DNA of 55,390 nt. It comes from Cloacimonetes bacterium UBA5210. GTDB lineage: Bacteria; Cloacimonadota; Cloacimonadia; Cloacimonadales; Cloacimonadaceae. This document shows, one piece after another, positions 18,072-27,234 of the stretch (its first letter is position 1; each line of letters starts with the position of its first letter). The notes under the pieces were generated by a model. The model was given only the letters and a program-made list of their open reading frames with translations. It ran no database searches and was not told where the DNA came from. The stretch covers positions 1 to 55,390 of the forward strand of contig DHVK01000047.1 in the NCBI GenBank assembly GCA_002412625.1. Reading direction: 5' to 3'. A program made the translations under genes and the position numbers.

Positions 18072-18120
18072 AAAAAAATAAAGGTGGAAGCTGCGAAACA
18101 GTTTCCACCTTATTCTTATT
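18072..18120. terminator. Bidirectional intrinsic terminator
   Basis: Stem 18081-18093 pairs with 18099-18111 (13 bp including one G-U, loop CGAAA). On the minus strand it is followed by TTTATTTTTTT, giving a strong terminator for the PPIase gene that ends at 18139. On the plus strand it is followed by ATTCTTATT, a weaker tract that could stop read-through from the Bat operon. Confidence 0.85.
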
Positions 18121-18138
18121 ATCTTGGTTTAGCTTATT

Positions 18139-20172
18139 TTAGTCTTCGAAGTTCTCAAAGCCATCCAGATTACCTTCCAGGCTGTCGATCATGAACCGGG
18201 CGGATTCATGCAGATCTCCTTCCGGGTAGTGGGTCAGAAAGTGCTTGAAGAGATTGATGGCGGCTTGAGTATCCCTGATCTCTTCGGCTACTAGAAAAGC
18301 CTTCATAAAGAAAGCCTTATAGTCATCCGTGCCATTGGCATAGTTTTCGATGATCTGATCATAGAATACCGTGGCATGGTCATACTTCCTGTTTCTCGTC
18401 GCGGCATCGGCATACTCGAAAAGTTGATCGGCGCTTAGAGTAAGCTTCACTCGTTCCGGATACTTTTTCATGTTGTATTCCACAAAGAGTTCTTCTTTCA
18501 CCGTTTCCTGTTGGGTTTTTTGGCGTTCTTGCTTGAGCGCGCCCAATATCCTGGGTTCCACTTCCACTGCGGGTCTATAGCTCTTGGGGGTTTCGGAGAT
18601 GGTGCGGAAGAACACGATTTCGTCATTGGCAGCGGTGAAAACCGGGGAGAGGTATCCCACCTTGTTGTCCCAAATCCGTTTGGAGAAATCCGCGTCCTGT
18701 ACCAAGCCGGTCACGATGCCGTTATCATATTGATTATCATAGATCGATTTATCCGGCTTTGTGGAATATTTATTGATGATTTTGGTGATGTTTTTCTCGT
18801 TTTTCCGTTTGTGAGCAGTACGGAATTTGCGCCAGGCTTTATTGGCGGTTTTGGCATCTTTGAAGAACAGCACCTGAATGCTGCGGCTTGCCGGAATAGC
18901 ATAGTTTTCCTTTTCCTGTTCGTAGCGCTTGGTGATATCTTCGTTTGTGATCTCGATGCTATCCAGGACCAGTACTTCGAAGGCTCTACGCAGGATCGTG
19001 TTGCGGCGGAGCATTTGATAGTCATCACTCGTTGCGAAATATTGCTCGTAGCCCATAGCTTTGGCATCCAGGTGGAAGAGCTTTTGGATCAGAGTTTGTT
19101 CTGCCAGGGCAACCGAACCTTCGCCGCGGGTATAGAAAAGCTGTTCCTGGGGCGAGAGCTTGTTAAAATCGATCAGTAGCTGACCCACAGAGATGTTTAG
19201 CGCGGAGTTCGGTGAAGAGACTACCAGAAGCTCCAGGATGTCTTCGTTTTTGCTCTTATCTGCCAAATTGATCCGATCTGCCAGGTTTGTGTTCAGCGTA
19301 ACGGAGTATTTCTCTTTCAGTTTCGCGCGAACTTGTTCCAGCAGTTCTTTGTCCTTGAGTGGGCGCACCCGCTGTTCGATCTCCTGCTTCACTTCCACAA
19401 ACTCTTTCTGACGTCCGGGCAGCCAATCCACAGTGCGGAAGATATGCCAGCCCATGGCGGTCTGATGAGGTCCGTGGACCAATTCCGCGTTCACGGTAGT
19501 GTTGCGGATCAGTTCTTCAAGCTCAAAATCGTTGCCTATTCCCGGGATGTTGCCATTCAGTCGCACATTCTTGATCACCCCTTTCAGGCCTTTAGCATAG
19601 GTATTTTGATTATATTTATCCGAAACCGCGGCGAAGCTGCTGCCGGAGTTCAATTCGGCAATGGCGTCAAGCGCGTCTTGCTCACTTGCGGTTTGGATAT
19701 AGTGAATCGTGATGTTCGGGGGCATATAAAAGAGATTCAGGTTCTCATTATAAAACGCTTCGAGGTCCGCATCGGTGATCTTCACCAGGTCAGTAACGTT
19801 TCTTCTGTAGTATTCCTGCAGGAAAAAGCGCCTGTCCAGATCTGATAGCAGCTCCGATACTTCCGGGCTTCGGTCCAGGCCCATGTCTTTGGCTTTTTTA
19901 TAAAATACTTCTTCGGTGGCAACAATGTCCATGACCTGAAGTTGGCCATCGATGGTCAAGAAACGTCCCTGATGCTCAGCTGGCACCTTGTTGATTCGTT
20001 CCATGATTTCTTCACGCAGGATCTGCCCGCCGTCAAACTCGGCAAGGATGTCGCGGTCTTCCAGCAGATTTGAATTGCTTACGGGAATCGGGCCGGTTGG
20101 CGCGGCAACCAGGATTCCCAAGATTAGCAACAACATGCTGAGGGATAATAGTTTAGGTGCGGATAATGACAT
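18139..20172 (-). CDS. Parvulin-type periplasmic peptidyl-prolyl isomerase/chaperone
   Basis: 677 aa. N-terminal signal or anchor helix (~8-25), a SurA_N-like helical region (GGQILREEIMERINKVP), then a rotamase-like segment at ~145-260 (ITIHYIQTASEQDALDAIAE, FAAVSDKYNQ, LNGNIPGIG, GWHIFRTVD). A second long helical/rotamase-like half follows, with a C-terminal TPR-like tail (HATVFYDQIIENYANG, AAINLFKHFLTHYPEG). It is much longer than SurA (~430) and closer in size to PpiD (~620). ATG with AAAAAGGAG upstream. It likely assists outer-membrane protein folding. Confidence 0.78.
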   Translation of the reverse strand: MSLSAPKLLSLSMLLLILGILVAAPTGPIPVSNSNLLEDRDILAEFDGGQILREEIMERINKVPAEHQGRFLTIDGQLQVMDIVATEEVFYKKAKDMGLDRSPEVSELLSDLDRRFFLQEYYRRNVTDLVKITDADLEAFYNENLNLFYMPPNITIHYIQTASEQDALDAIAELNSGSSFAAVSDKYNQNTYAKGLKGVIKNVRLNGNIPGIGNDFELEELIRNTTVNAELVHGPHQTAMGWHIFRTVDWLPGRQKEFVEVKQEIEQRVRPLKDKELLEQVRAKLKEKYSVTLNTNLADRINLADKSKNEDILELLVVSSPNSALNISVGQLLIDFNKLSPQEQLFYTRGEGSVALAEQTLIQKLFHLDAKAMGYEQYFATSDDYQMLRRNTILRRAFEVLVLDSIEITNEDITKRYEQEKENYAIPASRSIQVLFFKDAKTANKAWRKFRTAHKRKNEKNITKIINKYSTKPDKSIYDNQYDNGIVTGLVQDADFSKRIWDNKVGYLSPVFTAANDEIVFFRTISETPKSYRPAVEVEPRILGALKQERQKTQQETVKEELFVEYNMKKYPERVKLTLSADQLFEYADAATRNRKYDHATVFYDQIIENYANGTDDYKAFFMKAFLVAEEIRDTQAAINLFKHFLTHYPEGDLHESARFMIDSLEGNLDGFENFED

Positions 20173-20354
20173 TCTATGCTCCTTTTTATGCTATTTGTAG
20201 AATACAAAACAAGACAAAAACCTACGCTTGCCATCCGCGTCAAGACTTTTGTGTTATTGGCTTTGGCAGATGAGTGGAGTATGTGTCGAACAAAGGGATA
20301 AAGTTCTGGCTTTTGCCCTGCTCATCCTTTCCCTAATTTCTAAAGCTGAGCTTA

Positions 20355-20414
20355 GGCTGATATTGTGCTGTTAATATGCTATGCTCACCCGAAGACAACA
20401 GCCTGATATCAGCT
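20355..20414 (+). repeat. 60-bp dispersed intergenic repeat, copy 2
   Basis: By hand alignment about 47 of 60 positions match the copy at 54829-54888, including GCTGATAT at the left, TCACCCGA in the middle and AACAGC/ATCAGCT at the right. The ends form an imperfect inverted repeat. Located 183 bp upstream of the PPIase start and 444 bp upstream of pilA. Confidence 0.75.
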
Positions 20415-20462
20415 CCATAATACCGGAGATCGCCGTAGTACCGATAACAAATAGGTGGGAGA

Positions 20463-20543
20463 GTCCCGATGGGACACAGGCGCAGCATCGGAATGCTGCG
20501 ATTCAATTGCTTTGATACAATTGCTGCGATAGTGCTGCTGCGA
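20463..20543. other. Cluster of short hairpins and TGCTGCGA repeats
   Basis: GTCCC(GAT)GGGAC at 20463-20475, then CGCAGCAT(CGGA)ATGCTGCG at 20481-20500, a perfect 8-bp stem with tetraloop. TGCTGCGA occurs three times (20494, 20522, 20536) and CAATTGC twice. It could be part of a small structured RNA or an unrelated repeat. No promoter or terminator could be assigned. Confidence 0.45.
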
Positions 20544-20795
20544 CACGAACCGAGTCGGATCCTAAGATAAGCAATCCAACTCAGTCCAAGCCATTTGCCG
20601 GCTTATAAAACTCTATTTCCACAAATCCAGGAGAGAATGTCGGCATTTTTGGGCGATATTCCAAGTCCAGTATTAAGCGGCTTTAAGTGGCATAAATGAA
20701 AGGAGGATAAATATAGATTGACAATAAACGCGGGGGTGGGAGATTTGAAATTCATGGACAAAATGCGGTGCGAGCAGGTGCTTTTTGTGATTTTT

Positions 20796-20811
20796 TGGCA
20801 CGCATCGTGCA
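20796..20811 (+). promoter_or_regulatory. Sigma-54 (RpoN) promoter of pilA
   Basis: TGGCACGCATCGTGCA matches the -24/-12 consensus TGGCAC-N5-TTGCA. GG (20797-20798) and GC (20809-20810) are separated by exactly 10 nt; the only core deviation is G for the first T of TTGC. Transcription would begin near 20822, giving a ~36-nt leader with CAGGAGG before the pilA ATG. Pilin genes are classic RpoN targets in other bacteria (for example with PilR). Confidence 0.75.
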
Positions 20812-20857
20812 TATTGGTTAAGCATGAAAAAAAACGATCCCCCAGGAGGATACTAAA

Positions 20858-21295
20858 ATGCTCAGAAAACTGAAAAACCAGAAGGGTTTCACCCTTATCG
20901 AAGTGTTGGTGGTGGTTATCATCGTCGCTATTTTGGCAGCGATCGCGGTGCCGCGTTATTTGCGTTATGTGGAGAAATCCCGTAGCACAGAAGCTCAAAC
21001 CGCAATTACAACCATCCGCAAAGCCTTTGACATTCAGTTACAGACCACCGGTTCCACCGAAGGTTACACCATCGAAAACGCTCAGAAAGATGCCAATCTT
21101 GGTGAAAGCACTCGGAAGAATTGGAAGTTTGAAGTTACCGGAAATCCCCCCCGGCAGTACATTGCTACATCTCTGCAGGATTTCCCTGGCGGCGAAGGTA
21201 AACAAGTTGTTTATGACGTAGTGGAAGCAAAATTCCGCGGTTATGGCATCGATACCTGGACCAACCCTGAGTCCGGTGGAATGGAGACCGACTAA
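20858..21295 (+). CDS. pilA: Type IV major pilin
   Basis: 145 aa. Type III signal KNQKG|FTLIEVLVVVIIVAIL: cleavage after Gly10, Phe+1 to be N-methylated, and Glu+5 present. The hydrophobic helix runs to AVPRYLRYVEKSRSTEA, and a short globular domain follows. CAGGAGG lies nine nt upstream of ATG. No cysteine pair (D-loop) is present in the C-terminal half, unlike Pseudomonas pilins. First gene of the pilus operon, behind a sigma-54 promoter. Confidence 0.92.
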   Translation: MLRKLKNQKGFTLIEVLVVVIIVAILAAIAVPRYLRYVEKSRSTEAQTAITTIRKAFDIQLQTTGSTEGYTIENAQKDANLGESTRKNWKFEVTGNPPRQYIATSLQDFPGGEGKQVVYDVVEAKFRGYGIDTWTNPESGGMETD

Positions 21296-21313
21296 TCAAG
21301 GGAGGACGGTACT

Positions 21314-22369
21314 TTGACAATCCATGAACTGTTACGCTTTACCGCAGAAGCGGGGGCGTCTGATCTTCATGTTGCCGTAGGCTCGCACCCCATGGTGCGA
21401 GTCAACGGTAAAATGAAAAAACTCAACCTTCCGGTGCTCACTATGGAAGATGTCGAGAATCTCGTCTATGGCGTGATGAACGAAGTGCAGCAAGAGATGT
21501 TTCGAAAGAATCTGGAAATCGACTTTTCCACGAAGCTTTCAAACGATGTTCGCTTCCGTGTAAACGCGTTCCATCAGATTAATGGTATATCAGCCGCATT
21601 TCGTGTGATCCCCAACGAGATCAAAAGTTATGACGAGCTGAAATTACCGGAGATTCTTAAACGTCTCACCAGAAAAGAAAAGGGATTAATCCTGGTAACA
21701 GGCCCTACCGGTAGCGGAAAGTCCACTACGCTCGCAACTATGATTGACAGTATCAACGACAATCGTTACTGCCACATCATCACCGTAGAGGACCCAATTG
21801 AATTTGTGCATCGCAGCAAAAACAGCCTCATCAACCAGCGCGAGCTGGGCCACGACACCTGGAGCTTCACCGCCGCACTTCGCAGTGCCTTGCGTGAGGA
21901 TCCGGACGTGATCCTGGTGGGTGAAATGCGCGATTTGGAAACAGTGTCACTTGCGTTGACAGCTGCTGAAACCGGTCACCTGGTATTTGCAACTCTGCAT
22001 ACCGGAAGTTGTACCAAATCTATCGATCGCATTATCGATATGTTCCCCAAGGAACAGCAACAGCAGGTTCGCTCCATGCTTTCGGAATCTCTGGAAGCGG
22101 TGATATCCCAAACCCTGTTGCCTACCAAAGATGGAAAAGGTCGTGTGCCGGCGGTCGAAATCATGCTGGCAAACGCAGCCGTAAGAAACCTGATTCGCGA
22201 AGAAAAGACTTACCAGATCCCGTCGGTCATTCAATCCTCTACCAAGGAAGGAATGCAGACCAGAGATCAATCTCTGTACAACCTGGTAATGAATAACTTT
22301 GTGGAACGCACGATTGCCGAAGAAGTGGCGGAAAACCCGAAACTCTTCGCGTCGAACGCGGGTTTCTAA
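21314..22369 (+). CDS. pilT: Type IV pilus retraction ATPase PilT
   Basis: 351 aa. Walker A GPTGSGKST (130-138), Asp box HIITVEDPIEF, Walker B VILVGEMRDLET (E204) and the His box TGHLVFATLHT. The C-terminal AIRNLIREEK-type element (here AAVRNLIREEKTYQIPSVIQ) is typical of PilT rather than PilB. Length matches the family (~345). TTG start at 21314 with GGAGG upstream; no in-frame ATG nearby. It powers pilus disassembly and twitching. Confidence 0.93.
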   Translation: MTIHELLRFTAEAGASDLHVAVGSHPMVRVNGKMKKLNLPVLTMEDVENLVYGVMNEVQQEMFRKNLEIDFSTKLSNDVRFRVNAFHQINGISAAFRVIPNEIKSYDELKLPEILKRLTRKEKGLILVTGPTGSGKSTTLATMIDSINDNRYCHIITVEDPIEFVHRSKNSLINQRELGHDTWSFTAALRSALREDPDVILVGEMRDLETVSLALTAAETGHLVFATLHTGSCTKSIDRIIDMFPKEQQQQVRSMLSESLEAVISQTLLPTKDGKGRVPAVEIMLANAAVRNLIREEKTYQIPSVIQSSTKEGMQTRDQSLYNLVMNNFVERTIAEEVAENPKLFASNAGF

Positions 22370-22382
22370 GGGATGGTTTAGG

Positions 22383-22847
22383 ATGACGCCCCGCTTTTTG
22401 GAAAACAAGACCCACCTGCTCAAAGATGAGCGGGGTTTCACTCTTATTGAAGTGTTGATCGCCGCAATCGTACTGGCGGTTTTGGTGCTGACCGTTTTTA
22501 TCGGTATTATGTATGCCGAAAAACAGTCGGTCATGAACCATCAGTACCGTGCGGCAACCAACGTGGCATCTTCAGAATTGGAGCGCCAGTATTTCTATAA
22601 CAGATACAATTTGGATCAAACTACACAACGCACCAAAGCCTTTACCAACCGCTCTGTATTTCTCGCCGATCTGGATGAAGACAACAAGCTGATGGGCAGA
22701 CTTAGCGTGACGGTGGAAGACAAATTGGAAGTTTATGGAAACCAGTATTACCCATACAAAAGAGTTTATTCCACTGTGGAATGGGAATATCCTACTCCCA
22801 GAGACAAACACAAGATCGTGTTGCAGGAAGATCACTACCCACGGTAA
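22383..22847 (+). CDS. Minor pseudopilin (PilV/GspI-like)
   Basis: 154 aa from ATG 22383. Type III signal DERG|FTLIEVLIAAIVLAVLVL with Glu+5, followed by a globular domain beginning YAEKQSVMNHQYRAA. The frame is open further upstream inside pilT, but the signal motif fixes this start. Minor pilins prime fibre assembly and sit at its tip. The assignment to PilV versus other minor types is by position and general form only. Confidence 0.8.
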   Translation: MTPRFLENKTHLLKDERGFTLIEVLIAAIVLAVLVLTVFIGIMYAEKQSVMNHQYRAATNVASSELERQYFYNRYNLDQTTQRTKAFTNRSVFLADLDEDNKLMGRLSVTVEDKLEVYGNQYYPYKRVYSTVEWEYPTPRDKHKIVLQEDHYPR

Positions 22848-22849
22848 AG

Positions 22850-23542
22850 ATGATGATGAAGAATATTCTTAGAAACGACAAGGGAACATCTCTTATTGAA
22901 GTGATCAGTGTGGTTCTGATCTCGACTATTCTGATTGCGGTGTCCGCTGTCGGGGTGATCGCTTTCTATAAGTCTTACAACAAAATAGATTCCTATGTTA
23001 GCCTGCAGCAAGGGGTGATGGAGACATTGCATATGATGCGCTACGGACTCCGCATGCCGGCAAGGCCAGAGCAACTGCAAACACTTGCCAGATATGATGC
23101 CGGAGCCACAGAGTATTGGGGCATCTCCAATGCCGGGAGAATCGAATTACCGGGATTCCAACCCTTCTTGGGCTATGGTAACAGAGTGAAAATGTTCCCC
23201 GCGACACTGCAGACAACCGCTCAGGGAAACGATTATCTGGAATACTATCTGGATGATGGCGCAATCCGTGCTACCTACATCTACAGAGGTAACCGCATTC
23301 CTTCCCCTCTGCAGATCTTCCCCAAGAAGAAAGATGCGGACCGCGTGGAAGTTACAGGTTTCAGAGTTTATAACGAGAACGTGGGCGAATACTTTACCCC
23401 GATCGAGGGCAATGTTATCGCCCTGGTGGGTGTGGAGATCGAAGCCAGAGTATTGATCAAAGACGACCCGCTTCCTTACAGACGTGAATTCGAGACAGTT
23501 AGGTATAAGACTACCATTGCAAAGAAATATGCTGGTAAATAA
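22850..23542 (+). CDS. Minor pseudopilin (PilW/GspJ-like)
   Basis: 230 aa. Starts MMMKNILRNDKG|TSLIEVISVVLISTILIAV; Gly-1 and Glu+5 are present, Thr is at +1. Begins 2 nt after the preceding minor pilin gene. The C-terminal region is beta-rich (ATYIYRGNRIPSP, VALVGVEIEARVLI), as in PilW/GspJ. Likely part of the tip-priming complex. Any of the three tandem ATGs (22850, 22853, 22856) could be used. Confidence 0.75.
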   Translation: MMMKNILRNDKGTSLIEVISVVLISTILIAVSAVGVIAFYKSYNKIDSYVSLQQGVMETLHMMRYGLRMPARPEQLQTLARYDAGATEYWGISNAGRIELPGFQPFLGYGNRVKMFPATLQTTAQGNDYLEYYLDDGAIRATYIYRGNRIPSPLQIFPKKKDADRVEVTGFRVYNENVGEYFTPIEGNVIALVGVEIEARVLIKDDPLPYRREFETVRYKTTIAKKYAGK

Positions 23543-23581
23543 GATGACGAACAACCTGAAGACAAATACTGAGGAGAACTT

Positions 23582-25519
23582 ATGTTGAGCATTCTCAGAA
23601 AAGAAAACGGGAACCTCTCCATTGTCATGCTCATGGCAGTGATGGGGATGGTCTCCGGCCTCACTATGTCCGGTTTGGTATTACGTGATTTCCGGAACTA
23701 TAGCTATGAATACGAGCAGTTGCAATGCAGGCACTTGATGCGTAGCGACGCATATCGCGGGCAAAACTTTCTGGTCGAAAACCCCTTGGTTTTAAATCAG
23801 GTGACCACCATACCGCAAATCACCAGAGTGATCGACTCAGGTAAGTTCAGACGCACTTTCCGAGTGCGCAGCATGCTCACTAAAACCCAGGAAAGCACGG
23901 TTATCGGCTCCGATACCGGGATCTACGGTACCACAATGAGCGATGCCTTCAAGCTGAAAACCATGGTGAATACCGCCGTGGGCAATTCCGTTGCCAATTT
24001 TGACAATAACAGCTCCCAAGTATATACCGGCGCTGTGCTGACCCTGAACCAATCCAGCCTTGCAGAGTTTATGTATTTTTCGGATCAGGATACCTCCCCC
24101 GCGGGGAAACCGGTTTACTTTTATGGTCAGGACGTGATCGAAGGTAAGATCCACAGTAACTCGGACATCTATATGAAACAGGCAGGCGGCGGCACGAACA
24201 ACGGCTGGCCCACCTTCCTGAACCTGGTTACGACCTCGGGCAACATTGTGTCCACTCCCCAGAGCTACCCCTTGGAACAGGTTTTCCAGGGTGGCTTGAT
24301 TGAAGAATATGAAGGTTATGATTTCCCGGCAACCGCCGAGACTTTACGCAGAAACGCCCGCGTTCGCCTGGGGATCCCAAGTGCGGATGAAAACTTGATC
24401 TATATGGTTACGGTTGACGGCAGCTACGGCGAAGTCATGAAAGGCAATATCTCTCAACCCAGACGCGTCTTTGCCGATGTGTGGAATCCTTATCCCCCGT
24501 TACCCCTTGCCGATGCCGATTCCCTTTACCGAAACACTTTTTCGATCAGCGACACCACCTGGACTGCCTCTACGGTATCCAACCTGCGCAATAGCGGAAT
24601 CTTTGTGTATGGTGACCTCTGGCTGACAGGTGAATTCAGCGGTTATCAGACTTGGGGTTGTTCCAGAAACGTCTCTTTGATCGGTGATATCAAGCTGAAG
24701 AATACTGCTCTGAACGCGAACCCCGTCAACAATCGCCAGGACATGGTTGGCATCGTTTCCGAAGGCTCGATCTATGTGAAATACGGCTATATGAACCCCA
24801 GCGATTCGCTTCGGCTCCGCCCGAATTTGGGTTCTACCGCGGAATTCCCTGAGCCTGCCGGCGGTGGCATCTTTATCTATGCCGCAATGTGCGCATTGGG
24901 AGATGGGGGCTATGTGGCTCCGGATCAGCCGAATTTTGAGCATGGAGTGTTTACCTTTGAGTATCAGCACCCGCATGGCTCTACTCCGGCAGTGAACGTG
25001 GTCTTCAATGGCGATACCTATTATTTCGATTGGATCGATCTGCACCGCAGACGGTTCCCTCCCACCCAGTCCCAACCTTGGCCGGGAAACCTGGATTATC
25101 CCTGGTACAACCCGCTGTGGCCGGAACGCAACCCTTACACCGAACGCGGCACGATCAACATCTTTGGCGCGGTCGCGCAACGCCGGCGTGGCTTTGTACA
25201 TCGTAGCGGTAATGACAGCGAGTATCCCTCGAACAGTGGCGTATGGAATATTCCGCTGGATATGTGCGGCGGACCGGTTGTTTTGACCCCCTTCCCGGAT
25301 CCCGTGATCAACGGCTTGGTCCTACAAGCTCGAAAATATCCGGATACAACCGGCACCGGCACCGGATATCGCAAGAACTATAACTTCGACAAACGCTTCC
25401 TGAGCACTCAACCTTTGTTCTACCCGGAAGCTCGGCTTGCCGGGGGCAAAGAACCGATGTCCCACGGATCATGGAGTGTGCAACAGCCCGATGTCGGTGA
25501 ATTCAACCGCTACTTCTAA
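23582..25519 (+). CDS. Large PilX-like protein with DUF4900-like region
   Basis: 645 aa. N-terminal helix after KENG (NLSIVMLMAVMGMVSGL) resembles a prepilin-like PilX N terminus but lacks Glu+5, so it would not join the fibre core as a standard pilin. The middle has EGKIHSNSDIYMKQ, close to a DUF4900 motif, and the rest is a beta-rich module with many Tyr, Pro and Trp. ATG with GAGGAGAA upstream. By its place after two minor pilins it probably substitutes for PilX/PilY1-type tip components; adhesin role inferred. Confidence 0.6.
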   Translation: MLSILRKENGNLSIVMLMAVMGMVSGLTMSGLVLRDFRNYSYEYEQLQCRHLMRSDAYRGQNFLVENPLVLNQVTTIPQITRVIDSGKFRRTFRVRSMLTKTQESTVIGSDTGIYGTTMSDAFKLKTMVNTAVGNSVANFDNNSSQVYTGAVLTLNQSSLAEFMYFSDQDTSPAGKPVYFYGQDVIEGKIHSNSDIYMKQAGGGTNNGWPTFLNLVTTSGNIVSTPQSYPLEQVFQGGLIEEYEGYDFPATAETLRRNARVRLGIPSADENLIYMVTVDGSYGEVMKGNISQPRRVFADVWNPYPPLPLADADSLYRNTFSISDTTWTASTVSNLRNSGIFVYGDLWLTGEFSGYQTWGCSRNVSLIGDIKLKNTALNANPVNNRQDMVGIVSEGSIYVKYGYMNPSDSLRLRPNLGSTAEFPEPAGGGIFIYAAMCALGDGGYVAPDQPNFEHGVFTFEYQHPHGSTPAVNVVFNGDTYYFDWIDLHRRRFPPTQSQPWPGNLDYPWYNPLWPERNPYTERGTINIFGAVAQRRRGFVHRSGNDSEYPSNSGVWNIPLDMCGGPVVLTPFPDPVINGLVLQARKYPDTTGTGTGYRKNYNFDKRFLSTQPLFYPEARLAGGKEPMSHGSWSVQQPDVGEFNRYF

Positions 25520-25562
25520 ACGAATAGAAAGATATATATAGAATGTGGAATAAAGAGGAAAT

Positions 25563-26633
25563 ATGAAGAAGAACAAAGCCGTTCGATTCAAGGAGACTGT
25601 GGGAATCGATATCGGTACCCACAGCGTGAAAATCGTACACCTCAAGAAGCTTCATGATGGCTTTAAGCTCTTGAACTACGAGGTGCGCCCAACTGTACCT
25701 CAAGGGGTGGAGTATGTTCTCAGCGACCTGCGTCCCGAGCGTTATGCGCCGGTGATTGCGGAGATGCTGAAGACACTGAGGATATCACCAAAAAGCATCA
25801 AACACCTGGTATCATCGATTGGGGGAGACAACACCAGCATCAAGCAGATAAAAACCATATACCTGCCGGATGATGAGCTGGAATCCGCCCTCTTCTTTGA
25901 GGCCAAGAAACACATCCCTATCAGTGGATCGGACATGGTGCTGGATTATCAGGTACTATCAGTGGAAGAAAAGACGAACAATATGAATATATTGCTTTCT
26001 GCTACTTCCAAAGATGTGCTCAACCAACACACCGAAATTCTTGCCAACGCAGGCTTGAACTCCCATATCGTGGATATCGATTCCCTGGCAGTGGCAAACA
26101 GCTTCATCATGAATGCCTTCACCGAAGAAGGTGTGTATGTGCTGCTGAATCTGGGAGCCCATAGAACGAACATGATCATCTGGGGTCCGGAAGCCAAGTT
26201 CTTTGCCCGTGATATACCCTATGGTGGATATAACTTCACCATGGATATCATGCGTAAGCGTCAATTGGAATGGGGAGCAGCTGAAGAACATAAGTTCAAT
26301 TTCGGAATGCTGGATGATCCCAAGAATCCCACTGTTCAAACCATTAGCATGCTTGATATCTCGGAGAAGCCTACCGAAGAAGCCATAGCTGAAGAGTTAC
26401 GTCGCTCGCTGCGCTTCTACGTGAAAGAAGCCGGTAACAGCGACTTCCGTAAGATCCTGCTAACCGGTGGAACTGCAAAGCTGAAAGGCCTGCCGGAATA
26501 CCTGCAGGATAAAGTGAATGTGCCCACCGAGGTGTTTATGCCCTTCACTAATGTGGAAATGCCAGAAAAGTTTCATGATAAAAAGGATCCACAACTTGCT
26601 CTCGCCCTCGGCTTGGCAATGAGGATGGAGTAA
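25563..26633 (+). CDS. pilM: Type IV pilus inner-membrane assembly protein PilM
   Basis: 356 aa, cytoplasmic, actin-like ATPase fold (FtsA-like): TVGIDIGTHSVKIVHLKK is the phosphate-1 motif, VYVLLNLGAHRTNMIIW phosphate-2, and KILLTGGTAKLKGLPEYL the adenosine motif. PilM binds the N terminus of PilN to build the assembly platform; pilN follows directly. Strong AAAGAGGAAAT upstream of the ATG. Confidence 0.92.
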   Translation: MKKNKAVRFKETVGIDIGTHSVKIVHLKKLHDGFKLLNYEVRPTVPQGVEYVLSDLRPERYAPVIAEMLKTLRISPKSIKHLVSSIGGDNTSIKQIKTIYLPDDELESALFFEAKKHIPISGSDMVLDYQVLSVEEKTNNMNILLSATSKDVLNQHTEILANAGLNSHIVDIDSLAVANSFIMNAFTEEGVYVLLNLGAHRTNMIIWGPEAKFFARDIPYGGYNFTMDIMRKRQLEWGAAEEHKFNFGMLDDPKNPTVQTISMLDISEKPTEEAIAEELRRSLRFYVKEAGNSDFRKILLTGGTAKLKGLPEYLQDKVNVPTEVFMPFTNVEMPEKFHDKKDPQLALALGLAMRME

Positions 26634-26643
26634 GGGGATAGCG

Positions 26644-27234
26644 ATGACATACGATTTCTACTTCAAGATAAATCTAAATAAATACGGTGAACAGCGCCTT
26701 GAGAAGGAACGCGAGACTCGCACCTTCAGAAACGCCTGCATCGTGTTTGCCATCGGTTTTGTATTAGTATTGGCCGCATGGTTCTATATAATCGGTAACA
26801 CCAAGACTAAGGTGGAAGCACGCCAGAAGTATCTGGCTGAAACCAAGGCAGAGCTGGAAAGCTACCAAACCAGTGGCGAATACCTCTCTTCAAACGACCT
26901 GGATCGTCTGGCTCAGACCTTTACCAACCGGATCTTCTGGGCTCGCAAGATGGTCGCCTTGGGCGAGGAGATCGATTCCAAGCTCGCGGTACGTAAATTC
27001 AGCTATGCCAATGGTATCCTCACGATCAACGGTATTACCGAAGTTGATGCTAAAGTACGGGAGTTCGATTTGATCAACGAATTCATCCAACGTTTGAAAA
27101 GCAACCCGGAAATCTCCAATGATTTCCCGGAAATAAAAGCCGGTCAGGTCGTTAAACAGGTGGTGAAAGATACAGCTATTTTCGATTTTGTGATCGAGTG
27201 CTACACCCCTGGAGCTATGGGAGCTATCCGATGA
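26644..27234 (+). CDS. pilN: PilN-like platform protein
   Basis: 196 aa. A short cytoplasmic N terminus containing INLNKY (the PilM-binding INLLP-like motif, degenerate here), one membrane helix at ~30-50, a coiled-coil-prone stretch (KVEARQKYLAETKAELES), then a ferredoxin-like periplasmic domain. Low sequence similarity is normal for PilN; the identification rests on topology and position between pilM and the PilO-like gene. 4-nt overlap with the next gene. Confidence 0.8.
   Translation: MTYDFYFKINLNKYGEQRLEKERETRTFRNACIVFAIGFVLVLAAWFYIIGNTKTKVEARQKYLAETKAELESYQTSGEYLSSNDLDRLAQTFTNRIFWARKMVALGEEIDSKLAVRKFSYANGILTINGITEVDAKVREFDLINEFIQRLKSNPEISNDFPEIKAGQVVKQVVKDTAIFDFVIECYTPGAMGAIR

Larger units (their letters stand above)
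20173..20795. other. Long divergent intergenic region upstream of the pilus operon
   Basis: No coding sequence recognised. It contains a 60-bp repeat copy (20355-20414) and a cluster of short hairpins (20463-20543), followed by the pilA promoter from 20796. TTGACA at ~20717 might be a sigma-70 -35 element, but no good -10 follows at 16-18 nt. Confidence 0.6.
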
